Assembly: GCA_029240955.1 (NCBI GenBank)
Contig: JARDZH010000081.1
Span: 1-7,333, forward strand
DNA from: Pseudomonas sp.
GTDB taxonomy: Bacteria > Pseudomonadota > Gammaproteobacteria > Pseudomonadales > Pseudomonadaceae
Length of the DNA stretch: 7,333 nucleotides
Direction of reading: 5' to 3'
This document shows positions 1-5,649 of the stretch, piece by piece. Position 1 is the first letter of the stretch; every line of letters starts with the position of its first letter. The translations under genes and the position numbers were made by a program. The notes beneath the pieces are model-generated. The model was given only the letters and a program-made list of their open reading frames with translations, searched no databases and was not told where the DNA came from.

Positions 1-440
1 TCCATGCCCAGCTCCTGGTGGGCCATCTCACGACCACGGAATCTCAACGATACCTTGGCCCTGTCCCCGTCACTCAGGAAACGTACCAGGTTGCGTAGTT
101 TTACCTGGTAATCCCCTTCCTCCGTCCCTGGACGAAACTTGATTTCTTTAACCTGGATCTGCTTCTGGTTCTTCTTCGCCGCAGCGACCTGTTTCTTCTT
201 CTCGAAGATCGATTTGCCGTAGTCCATCACTCGGCAGACCGGAGGTACTGCGTCGGCAGAAATTTCTACCAGATCCAGCTTCGCCTCTTCGGCGATACGA
301 AGCGCTTCATCAATCGAGACGATGCCAATCTGCTCGCCGTCAGCGCCAATTAACCGAACCTCGCGGGCCGAGATATTCTCATTGATCGGGGCCTTAGGTG
401 CAGCTCGTTTATCTTGTCTCATTTCACGCTTAATAATAAT
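1..440 (-). CDS. infC: Translation initiation factor IF-3, 3' end cut by window edge
   Basis: IF3 binds the 30S ribosomal subunit, keeps it apart from 50S and checks start-codon and initiator-tRNA pairing. The first 146 residues are visible. They include the N-domain stretch [20 protein letters not shown], the lysine-rich linker around residues 80-100, and the C-domain segment [14 protein letters not shown] where the window ends. I estimate a full length near 183 residues from recalled family members. No ATG or GTG lies at the expected N-terminus; the first ATG (420-422) would remove six conserved residues. Three consecutive ATT codons (432-440) precede KREM, and I start at the first because it gives the usual MIIKREM N-terminus. 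That ATT shares one base with the thrS stop. An ATT start is the known hallmark of infC and underlies IF3 autoregulation in E. coli. Identity is very sure; which ATT is used is not. Confidence 0.95.
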   Translation of the reverse strand, partial: MIIKREMRQDKRAAPKAPINENISAREVRLIGADGEQIGIVSIDEALRIAEEAKLDLVEISADAVPPVCRVMDYGKSIFEKKKQVAAAKKNQKQIQVKEIKFRPGTEEGDYQVKLRNLVRFLSDGDRAKVSLRFRGREMAHQELGM

Positions 441-446
441 TACTCC
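432..446 (-). promoter_or_regulatory. infC translation start: GGAG plus triple ATT
   Basis: On the minus strand GGAG (443-446) lies inside the last codons of thrS, followed by TA and then ATT ATT ATT AAG. The spacing from GGAG is 2 bases to the first ATT, 5 to the second and 8 to the third. The third therefore has the most usual ribosome spacing, although the first gives the usual annotated protein. Overlap with the thrS stop suggests translational coupling. Confidence 0.6.
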
Positions 447-2362
447 GAATCTTGGCGACCACGCCGGGAAACCGCTTGTGCGAGGAATTCAGCGAATTGG
501 GCGACCGGCATCGAGCCTAGGTCGGCGCCTTCGCGTGTACGCACAGCGACAGTTTGCGTTTCAACTTCCCGATCTCCGATGACAAGGAGATAAGGGACCT
601 TGAGCAAAGTATGCTCGCGGATTTTAAAGCCGATCTTTTCATTTCTCAAGTCGGACTTGGCACGAAATCCGCTTTGAGCCAGAGTTTTTTCGACTTCGAG
701 GGCAAAATCGGCCTGCTTGTCAGTGATATTCATGATCACTGCCTGGGTCGGCGCCAGCCAGGCCGGGAACGCACCTTCGTAGTGCTCGATCAGAATGCCG
801 ATGAAGCGCTCGAAGGAACCCAGGATCGCGCGGTGCAGCATGACCGGATGCTTGCGACCGTTGTCTTCGGACACGTATTCGGCGCCCAGACGGATCGGCA
901 GGTTGAAATCCAGCTGCAGGGTACCACACTGCCAGACGCGGCCAAGGCAGTCCTTGAGCGAGAACTCGATCTTCGGACCGTAGAACGCGCCTTCGCCCGG
1001 TTGCAGGTCGTAAGGCAGACCGGCGCTGTCCAGCGCGGAAGCCAGCGCCGCTTCGGCGCGATCCCACAGTTCGTCGGAGCCGACGCGTTTTTCCGGACGG
1101 GTCGACAGCTTGAGCTCGATGTCCTTGAAGCCGAAGTCGGCATAGACATCCAGCGTCAGCTTGATGAAGGCGGCGGACTCGGACTGCATTTGCTCTTCAG
1201 TGCAGAAGATGTGCGCATCGTCCTGAGTGAAACCACGGACGCGCATGATCCCGTGCAGCGCGCCGGACGGCTCGTTACGGTGACAGGCACCGAACTCGGC
1301 CAGACGCATCGGCAGCTCGCGGTAGCTTTTCAGGCCCTGATTGAACACCTGCACGTGGCACGGGCAGTTCATCGGCTTGATGGCGTAGTCGCGGCTTTCG
1401 GACTCGGTAGTGAACATGTTGTCGGCGTAGTTGGCCCAGTGCCCGGATTTCTCCCACAGCGAGCGGTCGACAACTTGGGGTGTCCGGATTTCCAGATAGC
1501 CGTTTTCGCGCTGGACCTTGCGCATGTACTGCTCAAGCGCCTGATAAAGCGTCCAGCCCTGCGGATGCCAGAACACCATGCCCGGTGCTTCTTCCTGGGT
1601 ATGGAACAGGCCCAGGCGCTTGCCAAGCTTGCGATGGTCACGCTTCTCGGCTTCTTCGATGCGCTGGATGTAAGCGGCGAGCTGCTTCTTGTCCGCCCAG
1701 GCAGTGCCGTAGACGCGTTGCAGCTGCTCGTTCTTCGCATCGCCGCGCCAGTAGGCACCGGAAAGCTTGGTGAGCTTGAAGGACTTCAGGAAGCGGGTAT
1801 TCGGTACGTGCGGGCCGCGGCACATATCGACATATTCTTCGTGATAGTAGAGACCCATCGCCTGCTCGTCCGGCATGTCTTCGACCAGACGCAGCTTGTA
1901 ATCCTCGTGACGGGCAGTAAAGACCTCGATCACTTCGGCGCGCGGGGTCACCTTCTTGATGACGTCGTAGTCTTTTTCGATCAGCTGCTGCATGCGCTGC
2001 TCGATCGCCGCCAGGTCTTCCGGCGTGAACGGGCGCTCATAGGCGATATCGTAATAGAAACCGTCATCGATCACCGGGCCGATGACCATCTTGGCCGTCG
2101 GGTACAGCTGCTTGACAGCGTGACCCACCAGGTGAGCGCAGGAGTGACGGATGATTTCCAGTCCTTCCTGATCCTTGGGGGTGATGATCTGCAGGCTGGC
2201 GTCGCGCTCGATCAGATCGCTGGCGTCGACGAGCTTGCCGTCGACCTTGCCGGCTACCGTGGCCTTGGCCAGGCCTGCACCGATCGAAAGCGCGATGTCG
2301 GCTACGGAAACCGCGTGATCGAAAGAACGTTGACTGCCGTCGGGAAGAGTAATGGTGGGCAT
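440..2362 (-). CDS. thrS: Threonyl-tRNA synthetase (ThrRS)
   Basis: This cytoplasmic class II synthetase charges tRNA-Thr with threonine and hydrolyses mischarged Ser-tRNA-Thr. The protein has 640 residues, the usual full length. The TGS domain is at about 1-61. The editing domain carries HxxxH (H73, H77) and the pair C181/H185 in DMCRGPH. The catalytic core carries the zinc ligands C333 (MNCPCH), H384 (DDAH) and H510 (MLH), motif 2 arginine R362 in CHRNEPSG, and motif 3 around GSFERF. The anticodon-binding domain takes up about the last 100 residues. An upstream in-frame start at 2395 exists. I chose the ATG at 2362 because [10 protein letters not shown] is the conserved N-terminus and AGGAGAGGAGG sits just before it (2367-2377). 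The upstream start would also lie within the leader hairpin. infC follows with a one-base overlap, so the two are very likely co-transcribed. Confidence 0.98.
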   Translation of the reverse strand: MPTITLPDGSQRSFDHAVSVADIALSIGAGLAKATVAGKVDGKLVDASDLIERDASLQIITPKDQEGLEIIRHSCAHLVGHAVKQLYPTAKMVIGPVIDDGFYYDIAYERPFTPEDLAAIEQRMQQLIEKDYDVIKKVTPRAEVIEVFTARHEDYKLRLVEDMPDEQAMGLYYHEEYVDMCRGPHVPNTRFLKSFKLTKLSGAYWRGDAKNEQLQRVYGTAWADKKQLAAYIQRIEEAEKRDHRKLGKRLGLFHTQEEAPGMVFWHPQGWTLYQALEQYMRKVQRENGYLEIRTPQVVDRSLWEKSGHWANYADNMFTTESESRDYAIKPMNCPCHVQVFNQGLKSYRELPMRLAEFGACHRNEPSGALHGIMRVRGFTQDDAHIFCTEEQMQSESAAFIKLTLDVYADFGFKDIELKLSTRPEKRVGSDELWDRAEAALASALDSAGLPYDLQPGEGAFYGPKIEFSLKDCLGRVWQCGTLQLDFNLPIRLGAEYVSEDNGRKHPVMLHRAILGSFERFIGILIEHYEGAFPAWLAPTQAVIMNITDKQADFALEVEKTLAQSGFRAKSDLRNEKIGFKIREHTLLKVPYLLVIGDREVETQTVAVRTREGADLGSMPVAQFAEFLAQAVSRRGRQDSE

Positions 2363-2381
2363 GGCGCCTCCTCTCCTAGTG

Positions 2382-2402
2382 GTGACCCCTACCAAAGGTC
2401 AC
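2382..2402 (-). promoter_or_regulatory. thrS leader stem-loop resembling tRNA-Thr(GGU) anticodon arm
   Basis: On the minus strand GTGACC (2397-2402) pairs perfectly with GGTCAC (2382-2387). One further T-G wobble pair (2396/2388) closes a 7-base loop, TTGGTAG. Numbered as an anticodon loop this is U32 U33 G34 G35 U36 A37 G38: the invariant U33, the threonine anticodon GGU and a purine at 37. It ends 4 bases before the Shine-Dalgarno AGGAGAGGAGG and 19 bases before the ATG. In E. coli, ThrRS represses its own translation by binding an anticodon-like hairpin (operator domain 2) just upstream of the ribosome site. The structure is seen in the sequence; the function is inferred by analogy. Confidence 0.6.
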
Positions 2403-2440
2403 GTGGGTTGGGATGAGCCAGTACGTGATCCGGTGGTATG

Positions 2441-2459
2441 CCTGCCTCACAGTGGCAGG
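2441..2459 (-). promoter_or_regulatory. Second thrS leader stem-loop with UGU in its loop
   Basis: On the minus strand CCTGCC (2454-2459) pairs perfectly with GGCAGG (2441-2446) around a 7-base loop, ACTGTGA. Positions 34-36 of an anticodon-type loop would read UGU, another threonine anticodon, although position 33 is C instead of U. It is separated from the GGU hairpin by a 38-base linker with little evident structure. The E. coli thrS operator likewise has two hairpins joined by an unpaired linker, which lets a ThrRS dimer hold both. Assigning this one as the domain 4 counterpart is inference. Confidence 0.45.
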
Positions 2460-2506
2460 AGCCTTCAGGCCAACCTTGAACCGAACCAGATGACTGGATG
2501 GATACG

Positions 2507-2554
2507 AAAAAATGCCTGCGCCGCGCGAACAATTCTTCCAGCGCGGCGCGAAGG
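2507..2554 (-). terminator. Hairpin plus T6 in thrS leader (possible attenuator)
   Basis: On the minus strand GCGCCGCGC (2541-2549) pairs perfectly with GCGCGGCGC (2518-2526) across a 14-base loop. CCT (2552-2554) can add three pairs with AGG (2515-2517) past a two-base bulge. Two bases later comes a run of six T (2507-2512). This has the shape of an intrinsic terminator reading toward thrS. No minus-strand gene lies just upstream, so it would act on the thrS transcript itself, between the candidate promoter and the operator hairpins. The gap before the T run makes its strength uncertain. Confidence 0.45.
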
Positions 2555-2571
2555 AAATTCACAGGACGCGC

Positions 2572-2580
2572 ATCCTAGCA
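2572..2580 (-). promoter_or_regulatory. Candidate extended -10 promoter for thrS
   Basis: On the minus strand TGC is followed directly by TAGGAT, which fits an extended -10 element (TGn plus a TATAAT-like hexamer, 4 of 6 matches). The best -35 at normal spacing is poor (GCGTCA). Transcription would begin near 2565, giving a leader of about 200 bases that contains the terminator-like hairpin and both operator-like stem-loops. Confidence 0.35.
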
Positions 2581-2648
2581 CAGCTACCCGCAGTGACGCG
2601 CCTGTCCGGTCAAACGAATCGAAATGGAGAAGTAAGCGCACCTTGTCT

Positions 2649-2675
2649 GAACTGGTTGGGCCTGGAACCGTCAGA
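2649..2675 (+). promoter_or_regulatory. Candidate AlgU/RpoE-type promoter
   Basis: GAACTG (2649-2654) and TCAGA (2671-2675) are separated by exactly 16 bases. The recalled AlgU (sigma-22, RpoE-like) consensus is GAACTT, 16-17 bases, TCTGA, so 9 of 11 positions match. Transcription would start roughly 35 bases before the ATG at 2719, a sensible distance, and the gene encodes an exported protein, which fits an envelope-stress sigma factor. This is a single-site match and could be chance. Confidence 0.35.
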
Positions 2676-2718
2676 ACTAACCGAGACCTGTACGAATTTT
2701 CCAACTCAGGAGAACACC

Positions 2719-3027
2719 ATGAAGCCTTCAAGCCTGTCTGCCCTCCTCGCCTGCGCCGCCATCCTGGCCCCCTTCGGTGCTCAGGCCGCGATGGACAACT
2801 CGACGCGTGCGACCTTCACCCAAGAGTGCATCAGCGCCGCCAAGCAACAGAACCTGGACGAGAAAGTCGCCAAAGCCCATTGCGACTGCGGCGCAAAACA
2901 GGTCGACGCGCATTTTACCGAGAAGGAAATCGCGTCCTTGAATGACACCAGCGCCGCGCCAAGCACCGAGCTGACCTCGAAAATGCAGAAGCTGGTCGCT
3001 GAAAACTGCGTTCAGCCAAAAAAATAA
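2719..3027 (+). CDS. Small exported four-cysteine protein of unknown function
   Basis: The 102-residue product is probably periplasmic. It begins with a classical signal peptide: MK, a hydrophobic stretch over residues 7-19, and a cleavage site after AQA (residue 23). The mature part of about 79 residues is hydrophilic and lysine-rich, with four cysteines: C37, the pair C55 and C57 in HCDCG, and C97 near the end. The even number suggests two disulfide bonds after export. The C-x-C spacing could also suggest metal or heme chemistry, but there is no CxxCH motif. The ATG is preceded by AGGAG (2708-2712) at normal spacing. A longer in-frame reading from 2512 exists, but it would bury the signal peptide. 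I do not recognise the family and assign no function. Confidence 0.85.
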   Translation: MKPSSLSALLACAAILAPFGAQAAMDNSTRATFTQECISAAKQQNLDEKVAKAHCDCGAKQVDAHFTEKEIASLNDTSAAPSTELTSKMQKLVAENCVQPKK

Positions 3028-3090
3028 ATTATTCACACAAGTAAAACGGCGGCCGTAGATAGCCTTTTGCCGTCATCGTCACTGAAAGTG

Positions 3091-3114
3091 AGAGCCCTGT
3101 CATTACGGGGCTTT
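3091..3114 (+). terminator. Terminator-like hairpin after the small exported protein
   Basis: AGAGCCCTG (3091-3099) pairs with CGGGGCTTT (3106-3114), counting two G-T wobbles, around the 6-base loop TCATTA. Only three T follow, so termination would be weak. It lies 63 bases past the stop of the four-cysteine gene. The rest of 3028-3318 holds no gene that I can support. Confidence 0.3.
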
Positions 3115-3248
3115 CAGGGCGATCCGGACCCTGACTCCGCTGTCCGGCCGAGCTGACCCGCTGCCTGAAAACGCCATGGCCCACGCAGGTATTTTGACCA
3201 ACCAATCAAACTTCCTACCGAAATACCTCTCTTTTCGTACATTTCGAC

Positions 3249-3254
3249 TATGAT
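3249..3254 (+). promoter_or_regulatory. Candidate -10 box for the cold-shock gene
   Basis: TATGAT matches the TATAAT consensus at 5 of 6 positions. No good -35 lies 16-18 bases upstream. Transcription would start near 3261, leaving a leader of about 58 bases, shorter than the long thermosensing leader of E. coli cspA. Another possible -35, TTGACC (3194-3199), has no convincing partner. Confidence 0.35.
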
Positions 3255-3318
3255 AGGCCCGTGTGCCCAGTTGGCCTGAGCAGCACGCTACTGAAAATTA
3301 TGTTCTTGGAGATACACC

Positions 3319-3531
3319 ATGTCTAATCGCCAAACCGGCACCGTAAAATGGTTCAACGATGAAAAAGGCTTCGGCTTTATCACTCCACAAGGTGGCGGTG
3401 ACGACCTGTTCGTACACTTCAAAGCAATCCAGAGCGACGGTTTCAAAAGCCTGAAAGAAGGCCAGACCGTTTCTTTCGTTGCTGCCAAAGGCCAGAAAGG
3501 CATGCAAGCAGAAGAAGTCACTGTGGTCTGA
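3319..3531 (+). CDS. CspA-family cold-shock protein
   Basis: This is a 70-residue single cold-shock domain, a five-stranded OB fold that binds single-stranded RNA and DNA and acts as an RNA chaperone in the cytoplasm. The opening [16 protein letters not shown] contains RNP1 (KGFGFI, residues 16-21). RNP2 appears as LFVHF (30-34). The aromatic nucleic-acid contacts W11, F18, F20, F31, H33 and F34 are all present. The length equals that of E. coli CspA. The start is fixed by GGAG (3308-3311) seven bases before the ATG. It stands alone, with a candidate -10 upstream and a strong terminator 15 bases after the stop. Pseudomonas species carry several paralogs (CspA, CapA, CapB, CspD), and the sequence alone does not say which this is or whether it is cold-induced, so I give no symbol. 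Confidence 0.97.
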   Translation: MSNRQTGTVKWFNDEKGFGFITPQGGGDDLFVHFKAIQSDGFKSLKEGQTVSFVAAKGQKGMQAEEVTVV

Positions 3532-3545
3532 TCCACCTGACTTAT

Positions 3546-3575
3546 AAAAAAACCCGTCATTGACGGGTTTTTTTT
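3546..3575 (+). terminator. Strong bidirectional intrinsic terminator
   Basis: AACCCGTC (3551-3558) pairs perfectly with GACGGGTT (3562-3569) around the 3-base loop ATT. It is flanked by a run of seven A (3546-3552) on the left and eight T (3568-3575) on the right. It can therefore stop transcription of the cold-shock gene from the left and of the convergent lipoprotein gene (stop at 3595) from the right. Confidence 0.93.
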
Positions 3576-3594
3576 GGCTTCGAAAAAGCTCGTA

Positions 3595-3939
3595 TCAACC
3601 GCAGTTGACGCGAATCACCTTGCCTGACGCATCTGCGTTGACGTTGACGCGCTCGGAACGATATTCCAGCGTCACCATGTCGTTGGGGCCAAGAATGCGA
3701 GCGTCCTGGGCGCCGGTGCGGGTGCGCACCTGATTGAGCAGATCCAGTGACGCCTGTTTACCGACCGCGAACTGACCGCCCTCGGCGTCGCAACGGCCAT
3801 CACCGGTTCTGGTCGCCGTCGCTGCCTGAGCTGTCGAGTCGGTAGCCTTCGAGTCAGTAGCCGATCCGGACGGGGTGCTGCAGCCCGCCAGAACCGATGT
3901 CACGACGACAAAACCAAGTGTTGCAAACTTCCAGGGCAT
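3595..3939 (-). CDS. Lipoprotein with peptidase inhibitor I78-type domain
   Basis: The product has 114 residues. The N-terminus is a lipoprotein signal: basic start, hydrophobic residues 6-18, then lipobox LAGC with C20 as the lipidated residue. Serine at +2 predicts sorting to the outer membrane. A Ser/Thr/Ala-rich linker (about 21-46) leads to a compact domain (about 49-114) with the pattern of the I78 inhibitor family (Pfam PF11720): RCDAEGGQFAVGK, RILGPNDMVTLEYRSERVNV and the terminal GKVIRVNCG. C50 and C113 could form a disulfide. Described I78 members inhibit serine peptidases; whether this one does is unknown. GAGGAGG lies just before the ATG at 3939, and in-frame starts further upstream would disrupt the signal. 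It converges on the cold-shock gene and shares its terminator. I see no clear promoter in the bases upstream. Confidence 0.85.
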   Translation of the reverse strand: MPWKFATLGFVVVTSVLAGCSTPSGSATDSKATDSTAQAATATRTGDGRCDAEGGQFAVGKQASLDLLNQVRTRTGAQDARILGPNDMVTLEYRSERVNVNADASGKVIRVNCG

Positions 3940-4130
3940 ACAGCCTCCTCTATCGATAAACATGATGAACCTCTGTGCGACCGCGCTCATGGGCTTTGGT
4001 TGCACGGTGCAGTTCGACATGGCCGGTAAAACAACGCCTGCCGGGATCGCGAAAGTCTGCCCGACGATGGCCACTGGCAGGTCGGCAAATCGTCACAAGC
4101 TTTGTCGGAGAAGAGGCTGCTGCGCATAAC

Positions 4131-4156
4131 ATGACGGCGCCAACAGGCGCCGTCGT
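4131..4156 (-). terminator. Hairpin at the end of the ribose operon
   Basis: GACGGCGCC (4133-4141) and GGCGCCGTC (4146-4154) form a perfect 9-bp stem with the 4-base loop AACA, extended by one wobble and one A-T pair. It lies 23 bases past the nucleoside hydrolase stop. The minus-strand side lacks a real T run, so it may stabilise the mRNA 3' end or act as a factor-assisted terminator. The rest of 3940-4179 shows no gene. Confidence 0.5.
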
Positions 4157-4179
4157 GACCACCGAAACGACCGACAGAC

Positions 4180-5202
4180 CTATTTGAGCCGTGCCAGGCG
4201 ATCCGTCAGCAGGTCGAAAAAGCCTTGCGCATCGCCGTTCTCGACCCAGAACACATTCGGCGATTGCTTCAGCGTGCCGTACCAGTCGGCAACCGTCTGA
4301 CCGAAGCCCAGGCCTTCACGACTGTCGATGGCAAGATGGATCTGACGGCCGGAAAACAGCTCGGGCTTGAGCAGCCAGGCCATGACGCTGGCGTCATGCA
4401 CCGGCCCGCCGGGCAGGCCGTAATGCTCCATGTCCAGCTTCACGTACTCATTGAGAATGCCCTCGACCAGTTTGCCGGCATTGTTACCTAACGCCGCGAT
4501 CTGCTTGAGTCGCGCTTCGCTGGTGAGGATCTTGTGTGTGACGTCCAGCGGCACGTAGGTCAGTTTCACGCCACTGGCGAGCACGATCTCGGCGGCGTGC
4601 GGGTCGGCATACAGGTTGAATTCGGCCACCGGCGTGATATTGCCGCCGTTGAAATGCGCGCCACCCATGACCACGACTTCCTTGATGCCCTGAGTGATTT
4701 CCGGAGCTTGCACCAAAGCCAATGCCAGATTGGTCTGCGGCCCGAGCATCGCGATCGTGATGCTGTGTGGCTTGGCCTGGCTCAGCGTACGAATCAGATA
4801 ATCCACGGCGTTGCCCGAGGCAAGACCCTTTGCCGGCTCGTGAACCGGCACGCCCGGCAAACCTTCCTGACCGTGGACGTTCTCGGCGTAGATCGGCGTA
4901 CGCACCAATGGCCGCGGCGCACCGGCGTACACCGGCACCTCTTCGCGGCCTGCCCACTCCCTGGCGAGACGGGCATTGCGCGACGTCTTGTCGAGCCGTA
5001 CGTTGCCGGCCACCGTGGTGATCGCCATCACGTTCAGCTCTTCAGGCGACGCGAGCGCCAGCAGCAGTGCGACCACGTCATCGGCCCCCGGGTCGGTGTC
5101 GATGATCAGATCGCGACGTTCAGCCGCCTGAGCCACACCGCCAGCAAGCATGGACACGATCAGTGCTCCTTGAATCAAGTACCGGAAAAATCCCTTCGAC
5201 AT
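4180..5202 (-). CDS. Exported nucleoside hydrolase (inosine-uridine preferring type)
   Basis: The enzyme splits the N-glycosidic bond of ribonucleosides to give free base and ribose. The calcium-binding signature DTDPGADD spans residues 35-42 and the C-terminal HD partner is at 269-270. AEFNLYADPHAAEIV (193-207) and YAENVHGQEGLPG (105-117) are also typical. The family is usually about 310-320 residues. This protein has 340 because of an N-terminal signal peptide: K3 and R7, a hydrophobic stretch at about 8-23, and cleavage after AQA (26). It is probably periplasmic, whereas characterised E. coli members are cytoplasmic. I chose the ATG at 5202, preceded by AGGGAG (5210-5215) at 7-base spacing; another start at 5229 lacks a good ribosome site. 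It follows rbsD by 42 bases and is probably the last gene of the operon. Base preference cannot be read from the sequence. Confidence 0.93.
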   Translation of the reverse strand: MSKGFFRYLIQGALIVSMLAGGVAQAAERRDLIIDTDPGADDVVALLLALASPEELNVMAITTVAGNVRLDKTSRNARLAREWAGREEVPVYAGAPRPLVRTPIYAENVHGQEGLPGVPVHEPAKGLASGNAVDYLIRTLSQAKPHSITIAMLGPQTNLALALVQAPEITQGIKEVVVMGGAHFNGGNITPVAEFNLYADPHAAEIVLASGVKLTYVPLDVTHKILTSEARLKQIAALGNNAGKLVEGILNEYVKLDMEHYGLPGGPVHDASVMAWLLKPELFSGRQIHLAIDSREGLGFGQTVADWYGTLKQSPNVFWVENGDAQGFFDLLTDRLARLK

Positions 5203-5244
5203 CTCTGCACTCCCTGTTAACGATTTCATCCAGGCCCGGATGGC

Positions 5245-5649
5245 CTAGAACACCACGCCGGCCACCAGCGCCACATTGCTGTACGGCTGGCATTCACCGG
5301 TGCGAACGATGGCCTTGGCCTCGCGACTCAAGACTTTGAGGTCTTCGTGACTCACCCACCGCTGCTGCCCGAGCTGGTCGTCAAGGTTGAGGCTTTCGAT
5401 GACCTGCAAGGCCGGCGGCCGGGCACTGATCATTTCGTTGGCCAGTACGTGACTTTCCACCTGCATTTCGGTCAACACCACATCCAGCACGCTGACGAAA
5501 TCGGGCACGCCACGGGTGACTGCCAGATCGATCAGTTGAACGCCTGGCGGAACCGGCATGCCGGCGTCGATGATCATCACGATATCGCCATGCCCCAGGG
5601 AAGCGATGAGTCGAGACAACTCGATATGGAGCAAGGGTGTCTTTTTCAT
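5245..5649 (-). CDS. rbsD: D-ribose pyranase
   Basis: This cytoplasmic mutarotase interconverts the pyranose and furanose forms of ribose, so that ribokinase receives its furanose substrate. The 134-residue product aligns along its whole length with my recollection of E. coli RbsD (139 residues). It shares LGHGD with the catalytic H20, the D28 region ([11 protein letters not shown]), [15 protein letters not shown], the H101 region (SHEDLK), and the C-terminal [19 protein letters not shown]. The start codon overlaps the rbsK stop as ATGA (5646-5649), a clear sign of translational coupling. A longer reading frame through this stretch runs back into rbsK and is not the real start. Confidence 0.97.
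   Translation of the reverse strand: MKKTPLLHIELSRLIASLGHGDIVMIIDAGMPVPPGVQLIDLAVTRGVPDFVSVLDVVLTEMQVESHVLANEMISARPPALQVIESLNLDDQLGQQRWVSHEDLKVLSREAKAIVRTGECQPYSNVALVAGVVF

Noticed and set aside
554..2416. A 620-codon open reading frame on the plus strand opposite thrS
   Set aside because: It lies entirely antisense to a gene with complete, conserved ThrRS motifs, has no recognisable domain or ribosome site, and is what GC-rich codon bias produces on the opposite strand.
2389..2562. A 57-codon minus-strand reading frame from a GTG spanning the thrS leader, ending in TAG inside the GGU loop; a possible leader peptide
   Set aside because: There is no Shine-Dalgarno before the GTG, it contains no threonine codons as a classical attenuator peptide would, and its start lies within a few bases of the predicted transcription start.
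2512..2718. A 69-codon N-terminal extension of the four-cysteine protein
   Set aside because: It would place a good signal peptide in the middle of the protein, and the ATG at 2719 has its own AGGAG. The extension also covers the thrS promoter and leader hairpin region.
3043..3077. ACGGC/GCCGT inverted repeat near the end of the four-cysteine gene as a terminator on either strand
   Set aside because: There are only five stem pairs, a long loop, and no convincing T run directly after the stem on either strand.
3940..4074. Upstream in-frame starts for the I78 lipoprotein
   Set aside because: They would put 45 or fewer extra residues before the lipoprotein signal, and GAGGAGG directly precedes the ATG at 3939.
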